Both the position numbers and the translations under genes were made by a program. A stretch of 46,508 bases of DNA from a virus. The notes below the pieces were generated by a model. That model was not told the DNA's origin, searched no databases, and worked only from the letters and a program-made list of their open reading frames with translations. The number at the start of each line of letters is the position of its first letter. Position 1 is the stretch's first letter. Of the stretch, positions 28,601 through 34,728 are shown piece by piece. Location of the stretch: positions 1-46,508 of IMG/VR virus record IMGVR_UViG_3300025133_000197; one strand, written 5' to 3'.

Positions 28601-29303
28601 AGCAAGTGAATTTGCATCTGAAATGAAGAAGCAAATGGAGTACTTGCAAAATAACGGGTCTTTAAATATACCACAAATGGTAGATCAAGTTATTAGACAT
28701 GAATTTGATAACACTAACTTTGTCGAAGACTTTAGTAAAGTTCAGGGGATAAAAAGAGCACAATATCAAGATAGAGAAACAAAGAAAGGTATTACTTTTG
28801 AGTCTGATCTTGCTATTGTGTTAACAAGTGACGCAAAAAAGAAAGCGATGACTTTAAATCAGGATAGAAAAGGTAAGAAAGACTATTTAAAGTTTATAAA
28901 ATTAGGAGAACAAGAAAAGGATATTAAATATTCTGGTATCGATCGAAAAACAGGGGAAGTTAAACTTAAAACTGTTAAAGTGACAGATTTTAAATATTAT
29001 AAATATGTAGGAACTAAAGTTACAAGAAAAAAAGGTCAAGCTATATTTAATCCTGTATATATAAGAACAACCCCTTTAGGATATAAAGGCCCTAAAGGTG
29101 TAAAAATAAATGAATACAAATTTAATGATGAATATAAAGGTATGATTTACGGTATAGAAAGTAATTTTCCTGAAAATCGTATAGAAGAACCAAATCCGTT
29201 TATTAAGAAGCAATTAGATAAAATGATTACCTCATTAGAAGATCCAGTTAGTATTGACTATCTTGCGGAATATTCAAACCCTAACCAATTTAGATGTAAG
29301 TAA
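22620..29303 (+). CDS. Virion RNA polymerase (crAss-like, single-chain, DxDxD), 2227 aa
   Basis: The key motif is TGSDYDIDKLF, with D1380, D1382 and D1384 as metal ligands. It is preceded by GYRIPGQSPASI (R1341), which I recall as the RIPtQ..SI block of crAss-like polymerases. Upstream is K1249 in YKSLGGQFVQVSS, which fits the lysine-bearing double-psi barrel half. Downstream is GQKMVASVANNTIDHVL (from G1493), like their conserved G..lV...AN..t.h block. The length is close to that of the phi14:2 virion polymerase (about 2200 residues), which is related to QDE-1-like polymerases and is injected to transcribe early genes. The regions before about 1200 and after about 1700 are unassigned and probably structural. 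Residues about 59-90 (DFKQWF...VNSQGEPRVF) resemble a module shared with the next gene. It ends by overlapping the next ATG by one base. Polymerase call is strong; domain limits are approximate. Confidence 0.85.
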   Translation: MSCRLRKGLTQPIDKTSVEVKEGEASLLWGRLWDLFTDENGNTNVIEAYKAYLITTQEDFKQWFKPAKSKSNVNSQGEPRVFINSETKLAHYRSINPITNYTTYWNVLDSDIESALIHDPIGLEKITGISALQMKELSDMYLRALLKGGYEVIDFNDLDKVNATPVLDLAYYMADQYEEDYKNEVGEYPPASIRTMHRRVLEDLVATDSEGNYLVNENDELLLNPKSVLYRIISRRVGVGDSVKISNKEENTEKTSPLNIEPAYLQNPKAKASHNIKLMIQTLDEVTRDAEGNIQKVYNSFGQEKLVNGPKVYNRLLEYLSDSQVTDTQPDMYKIMLEKLNNLSRFHPEFVELAERLEQSDEYKKTQFVRAFNRPKINYSSTFIDKDSRTKVDIGSPDVQSSAASVQAQWKDNFERIVLKLNDKQQKVVNKPAVQKAVKIYNELLSDISRAVAKRERSAGQIQINLNPLIKKFQSVLSTIGVDMSIDSLNLLIYDTEQEDRAARFSSIVNEFKYVFKESKAKDAQSLGNLQEDSVLEDEVGDVLSVIEDEKTIKALAAAEARFQSDLVDSTVLGPAGKKYWNYGLHSSLSNTVQSIQQGDLEFINKLANQEYTQGNRWVEWILKDDNHKKFSYEQMLHMKNTAESTDGLSFSSMVGIDELINNIHRVLKGKFTTIAKGTSQTEYYITGPEVVFPEVEYSNNEFIIKGNEIANSLVQYIRNDFAIKERAWQDVFGENALPTNKLLTNFHYKGTNPDGSPRLRDENGYPTGNIFNSESMFFPSLGYNTEISKELDLYHTEGIMQGKPMPDIQAKLDNSKITELITTAFTNRFQEILQNAVDNGIVFINQEGKIANLRMESATISGIKTEDASQKTVTALATYVLNSMISAREAIGMFVGHPAMYKSMDDMPKRTAHFTTPVEKLRIYKKNGEWEVHPNYVHKTVPEIEIDSTTINDPSFVRAVGKEIADAYKTVNVTDATTWISPKLYRQREKGLGNWSDLKDESFERIIANKATAKDYETIFFTPRKGTVRGTNIKSGYNVPDIEKTAYIVLWPALVNTTKMKAVYDSITNVETRPEFEGMGSQIAVDSAIKTGQVAGVEIRNHSTWGLAQDLPNKGFGPTIVSSQAKVLVTVLVEPDTTYGPYNGTDLLTALNQVEIDISDLGLQEFISEWGLDPEGEEMFADHEKGTGRRRFFQKLINEFKKDENDNVVQKLRYAMNKDLPLDSIFEARNKFESLITNGLTSKTVLYKSLGGQFVQVSSYNLGYDMQAYENVKQNLTGRIRWFEKEPRLKPSRIVDGKVVPGQILLPYRFVEAIPGFENMTDEELLAAIDPKALEIIGYRIPGQSPASIENLKIIGILPPESGDQVVVYEDITTKTGSDYDIDKLFLLLPNLEVKDGKLRRMSSDGKTKKALENKRLELWELLLTAEVAFKDKMTPIDTAFLKDDAYAIRKLQAAKQIEEGTVDSKGKNILQDLQFVSPLFQSELRGRFMIGQKMVASVANNTIDHVLSIFSGLGLMKDIGIGHTAPSGEGRYTDLSQKLTTDGLLQIIHVLSAYMNANVDIEKDPYISFTNFNMNTGNVGFLLLRAGVNYKWVNRFLAQPILVELSKQMDALRSESSPVKYSFKTAVANTKKAIKEKLVDRLDIEDLESGDVVYTMGANKYTFVKKSTRDNESDKIIVINKEGKEMTLSTKTALYEQELLPGEALEGRLEDVLNIENMENFIANGINADEFFKYQDYVLEEFSTLKKAGDQVFAQLMASKAGTEGGGRNLTQANLIYEKYKRVFDDANTFMNFKKKFDGTALQAYHNNTVEFLLDRFDTMFLSQSSFMRDGLSVLISGIGATNSPLGSDIYFRQRLINKMFAYVYSGHTGRLLQNEYYQNLFFSTPTNKSLSQEFRDLKRQMPADPLLSLLTSTLNYNEKDNLTKPSIIKARGTKSLSPEAKAAAQERWGQMLLDPSTKQFANKLAVMAFYVSGFNQSLNSFHELIPTQWWLASEFASEMKKQMEYLQNNGSLNIPQMVDQVIRHEFDNTNFVEDFSKVQGIKRAQYQDRETKKGITFESDLAIVLTSDAKKKAMTLNQDRKGKKDYLKFIKLGEQEKDIKYSGIDRKTGEVKLKTVKVTDFKYYKYVGTKVTRKKGQAIFNPVYIRTTPLGYKGPKGVKINEYKFNDEYKGMIYGIESNFPENRIEEPNPFIKKQLDKMITSLEDPVSIDYLAEYSNPNQFRCK

Positions 29304-32300
29304 TGGCAAAGTGCGCAGTAAATACAAAGTTATATAAGGACCTTAAAAGCCAAGGTAACCGTGAATATAGTACAAGAGCTCTTATGCTATATAATTTCAC
29401 TGAAGGATCTGCATTTAAAGAATGGTTTGGAGATTGGCAGCATATAGAAGATATTGAGGTTAGAAAAAAAGTACCTTCATTAAAAGATAAGCTAGATGAG
29501 GAAGGAAATCCTAAAGTAGAATTTGTAATAGAGTTTTTTGAAACTGTTGATATGGAAACTTTAGGTAAGCTTCCATATGAATATAGTAATACAGGAGATG
29601 AACATATTAATTCTGAGCTTACTCCTGAAAACAAAGGAATTCTAAATATTATAACACGTATTGCTAGGAGAGTAAACTCTTTAAAAAGATCTACTAAAAT
29701 ACGAAAAATACAAGCTGGACAGCAAGTTGCAGAGCAGCAAGCTCTAGAAGCTGAAGCTGAAAGAACTAATGATTATACACAAGTAAATAAATACAGACAA
29801 GCTCTTTTAAGTGAGTCTTATATAAACGAATTAGAAGATCTTAAAAAAACATTAGCTCTTACTAATGCTAAAGTTGGCTATAAAGAATACTTTCAATCTG
29901 CACAAAGATTATTAAACCGAATAGAAGAAGCATTAGAAGTATCAGGAGCTATAGATATAAATGTGCTTGATGAATTTCATAAAAAAATGAAGTTTTATAC
30001 AGGTATTCAAGATGTAATAAATTTACTTGAAGAGCGGGACAAAAGAGATCTTAAAAAATATGTAACAACCGATAACGATGGAGGTAAAGCTATAAACTAT
30101 AAAGATCTTATTACTAGAGTTAACTCTATAAATAAACAGCTGCAAGAAAAGAGTATTGAGCTTTTATCTATAAAAATGGGATCTGAACCTGGAAGAGTAT
30201 ATGGTGGTTTTAGAAATAAAAAAGAAAAAACATACAAACTTTCTAATCCATTTAAAACTTTTAAAGCTAATAATCCTAATCTCTCAAAACGTCAAGTTAA
30301 AAAAACTTATGAAGAGCAAAAAAATAAAGCTGTTCAAGAGTATTTAGATGAAAACACAGGATTTGATGTTAATGAAGAAACTGGAGAAAGAACACCTAGA
30401 CTTATAACTAAATTAGAAATCGCAGCAGTAGAAAGATTGCTTAGACACGATCCTCAAGATATATCAGGGCTAACTGCTTGGATGGTAGACCCTAGAAATT
30501 TGCACGAAACTATGATAGCACATGCTACACATATTTTAGATAAAGCAGATTACATGAGTATGCGTAAAACTACTAATATGTCTGTAACAATGACTAAACT
30601 TGTAGAAGACTTTTACAAACATATTAGAACTAAAGGGGTTATAGGAAAAAATGGTAAGCTTATAAAGAATACGCGAAATACAGAGGAAATGTATTATAGA
30701 ATGATGTCAAAAGATAAAGATGGTAATCTTACTAGAAATATGACAGCTAGACATATGCATGAAGTATGGGATACAAAAGCAGAGTTATACGATAAACTCC
30801 AGGAAGAAACAGAAAAGAGTGTAATGTCTGACGAATACCAAGAAGCGTTAGAAGCTTACAATGTTTTTATGAAGACTAATTTTATTGGAGACACTCCTAT
30901 AAAAAAATGGAATAACCCTGACTATGATTACTTTTTAGAAAATAAAAGCTCTCCAGATGTTAAATTATTTTGGCATCTCTATGATATGAAAAAAGAAATC
31001 GATGCGTTTTACTTAAGATCTGAATATGGAGCACCTGAAGTAGCAGCTATAGATAAAACTGGAATGGAAAGGTTTTTTGATAAAGGAGTGTTGTTTTGGC
31101 TGAAAGAAACAGCAGGAGACTTTTATAAAATAAGAAGTTTAGATATTGATGAGCATAATCAAAATATGATTGCTGAAGATGGAAAAGCTTTAAGTGAAAT
31201 AGAAAAATGGAGTGAAAGTAAAAAGTATATACACGGATTCTTAGATGAAAATGGTAAAGCTGAGAAAAATATACCAATATACTATAGAAGAGGAGATCTT
31301 GTTAGCATAGATCAACAATCATTTGATTTAGCTTCTGTATTTATGTTAGATTATTATGGGGCAATTAATTTTAGGCATAAACTTGAAATTAAACCTGAAT
31401 TAGATATATTAAAAGGAGCGATTGCTAATAGAACATCGTCTCCATCTAATTTTGGTAAAAAATTAATGCAAAGAATACCTATAACTAAAAATATATCAAA
31501 AGTAGAATTTGAACAACAGGATGGCGATAAGAGTAATCTATATATGGCCTTAGAAAGTTTATTAGAAGATAGACTTTACGGAATAAGATCTATTGGTGCA
31601 GGCCCTACTACTCAAAAAGTAGCGAGTAGTATAATGGGGTGGACAGGGGATGTTATGCTTATAGGTAATTATTACTCTGCTTTAGCTGGTGTTTTTCATT
31701 CTAGAACTTTACAATGGATTCAATCTAGTGCAGGTAGTTATTATAATGTAGATTTTAATGCTGCAGATGTAATTAAAGCTGAATTGAAATATGATTCTAA
31801 TCTTGCTAGAATTGTAGGAGACTTTGCTAAGTTAAGACCTACTTCAATAACTAATTTATTAGGAGAAAGATTTACAGCTAATCAAGATTGGAGCCCTGTA
31901 TCTAAAAGATTTATGGCGGCTACACCTTTATCTCGTATATGGAAAAAAAATAATGCGCATGCATTTCACAGTATGGGAGAGCATTATGTGCAGCATATAT
32001 TAATGTACTCTTATCTGAATTCTATTAAAATTAAAAACAAAAAAGGTAATTACATAGATAAAAGCGGAAAAGAAGTAGATTCTAGAGATAAAGCAATGTC
32101 TTTTGATGAAATTTACGATGAAATAGAATCTCAAAGACAAGGTAAATTAATTATTCGTAAAGGATTGGAATTAGGTAGCGCGGAATGGGCTGAAGGAAAT
32201 ATGCGGGAAGAAAATATAGCTGAATTAGGATTGTTTGATGTTGAATATCAAATAAATCAAGCTATAGGAGAAATGAACTATGATATTAATGGTAATTATA

Positions 32301-33043
32301 GTTATAATAACCAATCTAAATTTGCAAGGCACATTGGGGGTAAACTTGTTCAAATGATGAAAAAATGGGTTGTACCTGGGTATATGAAAAGACTTAGAGG
32401 TGTAAACACTATTTTACCATGGCAATCAACTCCTCATGATAAAGTAAGAGATGACGATAAAGTCTACAGTAAACATAGAAAAGATTTTAAATACGCTGAT
32501 TATTTAGAAACAACTAGATTTCTAAAAGATCTATTTAGTTCTGGAGAAATTTTAAAATTTAAACTATACAGTACTAGATTTCATATGTTAACAAATAGAG
32601 AAAAAGTTGCAATTCATACTGCTGTAGGAGAATTTGTAGCTATAGTTCTTAATATGATAATATCAGGTTTAACTGCTGGATTAGCTGCAGATGAAAGAGA
32701 TCCTGTAAAAAAAGCACGTTTATATTTTCTAGCTTTTTATTCTAGAAGATTATGGTCAGAATTAATGTTTTATTCGAATCCTTTAGAAGCTTTTAGAATA
32801 TTAAGAAACCCTGCAGCTTCTTTAAGTATATTAGAAAATGCTTTAGAATTTTTATGGCAAGCTCAAAAAGATATAATAAGTATTGGTAGGGGAGGAACGC
32901 TAGAAAGGTATAAAAGAGGTAAGCGTAGAGGAAAAACAAAACTTGGAAAAGAGTTTAAGGATCTAGTCCCAGGAGTTGGGCATATAGATAGAAGGTTTGA
33001 AGACGCACACGGATGGTTAACTAAAGATGGATTATTTCAATAA
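29303..33043 (+). CDS. Large internal virion protein downstream of the RNA polymerase, 1246 aa
   Basis: No catalytic family is recognised. The N-terminus MAKCAVNTKLYKDL...SAFKEWFGDW...EEGNPKVEF resembles the opening seen in several giant proteins of crAss-like phages, and recalls the start of the polyvalent-protein ADP-ribosyltransferase module (F..WFGDSKVVDENGEP). The rest of such an enzyme is not evident. Residues about 130-240 are a helical, charged region (IRKIQAGQQVAEQQALEAEAE; SAQRLLNRIEEALEVSG). Near the C-terminus a hydrophobic segment (GEFVAIVLNMIISGLTAGLA, about 1110-1130) may be a membrane helix, followed by a basic tail (ERYKRGKRRGKTK). It starts on the last base of the polymerase stop and is probably co-translated with it. 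A partner packaged or ejected together with the polymerase is the likeliest role (inference). Confidence 0.6.
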   Translation: MAKCAVNTKLYKDLKSQGNREYSTRALMLYNFTEGSAFKEWFGDWQHIEDIEVRKKVPSLKDKLDEEGNPKVEFVIEFFETVDMETLGKLPYEYSNTGDEHINSELTPENKGILNIITRIARRVNSLKRSTKIRKIQAGQQVAEQQALEAEAERTNDYTQVNKYRQALLSESYINELEDLKKTLALTNAKVGYKEYFQSAQRLLNRIEEALEVSGAIDINVLDEFHKKMKFYTGIQDVINLLEERDKRDLKKYVTTDNDGGKAINYKDLITRVNSINKQLQEKSIELLSIKMGSEPGRVYGGFRNKKEKTYKLSNPFKTFKANNPNLSKRQVKKTYEEQKNKAVQEYLDENTGFDVNEETGERTPRLITKLEIAAVERLLRHDPQDISGLTAWMVDPRNLHETMIAHATHILDKADYMSMRKTTNMSVTMTKLVEDFYKHIRTKGVIGKNGKLIKNTRNTEEMYYRMMSKDKDGNLTRNMTARHMHEVWDTKAELYDKLQEETEKSVMSDEYQEALEAYNVFMKTNFIGDTPIKKWNNPDYDYFLENKSSPDVKLFWHLYDMKKEIDAFYLRSEYGAPEVAAIDKTGMERFFDKGVLFWLKETAGDFYKIRSLDIDEHNQNMIAEDGKALSEIEKWSESKKYIHGFLDENGKAEKNIPIYYRRGDLVSIDQQSFDLASVFMLDYYGAINFRHKLEIKPELDILKGAIANRTSSPSNFGKKLMQRIPITKNISKVEFEQQDGDKSNLYMALESLLEDRLYGIRSIGAGPTTQKVASSIMGWTGDVMLIGNYYSALAGVFHSRTLQWIQSSAGSYYNVDFNAADVIKAELKYDSNLARIVGDFAKLRPTSITNLLGERFTANQDWSPVSKRFMAATPLSRIWKKNNAHAFHSMGEHYVQHILMYSYLNSIKIKNKKGNYIDKSGKEVDSRDKAMSFDEIYDEIESQRQGKLIIRKGLELGSAEWAEGNMREENIAELGLFDVEYQINQAIGEMNYDINGNYSYNNQSKFARHIGGKLVQMMKKWVVPGYMKRLRGVNTILPWQSTPHDKVRDDDKVYSKHRKDFKYADYLETTRFLKDLFSSGEILKFKLYSTRFHMLTNREKVAIHTAVGEFVAIVLNMIISGLTAGLAADERDPVKKARLYFLAFYSRRLWSELMFYSNPLEAFRILRNPAASLSILENALEFLWQAQKDIISIGRGGTLERYKRGKRRGKTKLGKEFKDLVPGVGHIDRRFEDAHGWLTKDGLFQ

Positions 33044-33207
33044 TGACATTTACACTTGGTATACAATGGGCAAAAGGAATATTATTTGGAGTGAGACACT
33101 TCCAACCAGAAGAATATGCACCGTACTATGAAGTACAATTTTTTTTAGGATTAATACAAATTTTTATAATTATAGACAATGGCAACACTAACAGTAACAG
33201 TAACTGA
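33043..33207 (+). CDS. Small hydrophobic-ended protein, 54 aa
   Basis: The ATG lies on the last base of the preceding stop (TAATG), as in five other junctions of the window. The product begins MTFTLGIQWAKGILFGVRHF, continues QPEEYAPYYEVQFFLGLIQI and then a FIII stretch, and ends in an N/S-rich tail. The amphipathic start and hydrophobic block at about 31-44 suggest membrane contact. I recall small phage proteins of similar form (W.KG...G.R.F.....YYEV....GL) in Bacteroidota phages, without known function. The last 29 nt overlap the next gene, whose start lies within the N/S-rich tail. The gene fills an otherwise empty interval and has natural codon use, so I regard it as real. Function unknown. 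Confidence 0.55.
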   Translation: MTFTLGIQWAKGILFGVRHFQPEEYAPYYEVQFFLGLIQIFIIIDNGNTNSNSN

Positions 33208-33628
33208 AGCTTTATCTCTAGGAGACGGATCTTCAGATAGAGGTACTACAAATATACATACAGTAAGTAGTATAAATGAAGTAGATCACAGAATAATGGA
33301 TGTACAAACATCTTATATAGATATATTAAAATTTGGTGCTGCAGCAGGTGCAGGAACATTTGAAGATGGCTCTGTAAAATATTTACGTATAAAAAATTTA
33401 GATGCCGCTAATTTCGTTACATTACGAATTAGACAATCTGATGCAGAATATTTTGTAAAATTAGAAGCAGAAGATATTTTTATGCTAGGTAATACAGTTA
33501 TGGATGGCCATGAAGATGGTGACACTGCACTAGGAACTACTGAAAGTCTTGCAGCTATAGATCTTATATCAGCAAAAGCTGATACAGCTATATGCCAAAT
33601 AGAATACTTTCTTGCTTCTGTAGATTAA
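33179..33628 (+). CDS. Small beta-rich structural (decoration / fibre-associated) protein, 149 aa
   Basis: The sequence is beta-rich with few charged helices: MATLTVTVTEALSLGD, then TVSSINEVDHRIMDVQTSY, a GAGTFEDGSVKYLRIKNLD block, and FVTLRIRQSDAEYFVKLEAED. I recall this architecture (v..SINEVD.Ri..v, G.GTF....vkYlRi.Nld..NFV.LR......yf.kl..g..f.lg) in small virion proteins of marine phages, where it forms a jelly-roll-like decoration or appendage. It is the last gene of the rightward unit and is followed 5 nt later by a terminator hairpin, so it is probably a late, abundant product. The start ATGGC at 33179 is preceded by an A/T-rich leader inside the 54-aa ORF. Exact location on the virion is unknown. 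Confidence 0.6.
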   Translation: MATLTVTVTEALSLGDGSSDRGTTNIHTVSSINEVDHRIMDVQTSYIDILKFGAAAGAGTFEDGSVKYLRIKNLDAANFVTLRIRQSDAEYFVKLEAEDIFMLGNTVMDGHEDGDTALGTTESLAAIDLISAKADTAICQIEYFLASVD

Positions 33629-33633
33629 TAAAA

Positions 33634-33653
33634 GAGGGGGATTTCTCCCCCTC
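33634..33653. terminator. Bidirectional intrinsic terminator between convergent units
   Basis: An 8-bp GC-rich stem, gaggggga / tccccctc, closes a 4-nt loop (tttc). On the minus strand the stem is followed by ctcTTTTATTAAT, a reasonable U-tract. On the plus strand it is followed by cgttattt, a weaker one. It lies 5 nt after the last rightward gene and 67 nt past the stop of the last leftward gene, so it probably ends both transcripts. Confidence 0.85.
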
Positions 33654-33660
33654 CGTTATT

Positions 33661-33713
33661 TCCTCACAAGAACAACAAACACACAATCAATCAACACAAC
33701 AAACTTGTGAGGA
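33661..33713. repeat. Perfect 10-bp inverted repeat with 33-nt G-free loop
   Basis: Arms tcctcacaag (33661-33670) and cttgtgagga (33704-33713) are exact reverse complements. The 33 nt between them contain no G on this strand and are made of CA-rich units (aacaacaaacacacaatc). It lies directly after the RIIB-like stop codon (leftward) and next to the terminator. It may protect the 3' end of the leftward mRNA, bind a protein, or act as a second terminator; no U-tract follows directly. Confidence 0.8.
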
Positions 33714-33720
33714 TCAACTA

Positions 33721-34728
33721 TTAGCGTAAGATGTCATCAGCAATAGCTCTACGCTCTGCTAACTCATCTTCAATCTCTTTGATAATATCTCTCTTAGATT
33801 CTTCATAGTTTACAATGTCATCTTCCATAGTAGCATGGTCGAAGGCAGCGTAATCAGATTCTAGATAAACATTCTCATTCTCACCATTAGTGATAGCGAT
33901 AGGATAATACTCACAAGTACGCATCTTTGTATTGTTATAGTCAGATGGAACTGCTACAACATTACGAGGACTAACTAATACTTCAAGTATAACTCCTTCA
34001 CTATATCCAAAGTCATGAACATACTCCATAGAACCTACATGTAAACCTGCAGAACAAGTTACATCAGGATCAGAATCACACTCTTCTCTTGGCATTGTAA
34101 TAGGAGTGCCTACTTTAACAGTCATACCATGAGAGCCAGAGTGATAAGGTTTAAAAGACATTGATTGATTCAATACCTCTTCAACTCTTTCTCCTGTATC
34201 CTCATCATAGCGAATATTAATTACTTCCTCTCCTGTCTCAACATCATACTTATGAGCAACTTTCACTGCTTTATAAGCTAAGAAATAACCTTTATCGGTT
34301 ATAGGGTGGCCATTATGCTCTAGAAAGCCAAATAACTGCTGTCTAACGCCTTTATCAGGGTTAAGCAGTACATTCTTCCAGAAGTTAACCAGAGCTTCTA
34401 CATTCAAGCCTTTATCGATATACTCTAAAAGCTTTTTACCTAGAAATTCAGGTATTGGATCGCTTGTACCTTTAAGATACATAGCGGAATTTCCATCGAA
34501 TTCAAACCGACCGTCGGAATTAAATTCAATTTTCTTTGCAGGATTGCAAAGTTCTTCTATCTTTGTAATAATATCTACTCTCTCAGTTAGAATATTACAT
34601 GAATTGTATTGCTTTACGAGAGCAATAACTAAGTCAGCATCAGGAGAATCCTTTCGGATTCTCTTGTGCTTTCCCTCAATGATTACAGTAACATCACTCG
34701 GTGTTACTTTAGCTACTAAGTAGTTCAT
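33721..34728 (-). CDS. rIIB-like: RIIB-like protein, 335 aa
   Basis: The C-terminal half carries the recognisable RIIB pattern: PYHSGSHGMTVKVGTPITMPR, then DVTCSAGLHVGSMEYVHDFG, and VLVSPRNVVAVPSDYNNTKMRTCEYYPI. A DKGYFLAYKAVK segment lies before it. The N-terminal part (MNYLVAKVTPSDVTVIIEGK...) is small and beta-rich. In T4, RIIA and RIIB are membrane-associated partners that block lysis in lambda lysogens (rapid-lysis exclusion). RIIB-type proteins occur in many large phages, where their role is less clear. Here the start overlaps the RIIA-like gene by 20 nt, giving the same order as in T4 and implying joint synthesis. It is the last gene of the leftward unit. The family call rests on motif memory and on the adjacent RIIA-like gene. 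Confidence 0.75.
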   Translation of the reverse strand: MNYLVAKVTPSDVTVIIEGKHKRIRKDSPDADLVIALVKQYNSCNILTERVDIITKIEELCNPAKKIEFNSDGRFEFDGNSAMYLKGTSDPIPEFLGKKLLEYIDKGLNVEALVNFWKNVLLNPDKGVRQQLFGFLEHNGHPITDKGYFLAYKAVKVAHKYDVETGEEVINIRYDEDTGERVEEVLNQSMSFKPYHSGSHGMTVKVGTPITMPREECDSDPDVTCSAGLHVGSMEYVHDFGYSEGVILEVLVSPRNVVAVPSDYNNTKMRTCEYYPIAITNGENENVYLESDYAAFDHATMEDDIVNYEESKRDIIKEIEDELAERRAIADDILR

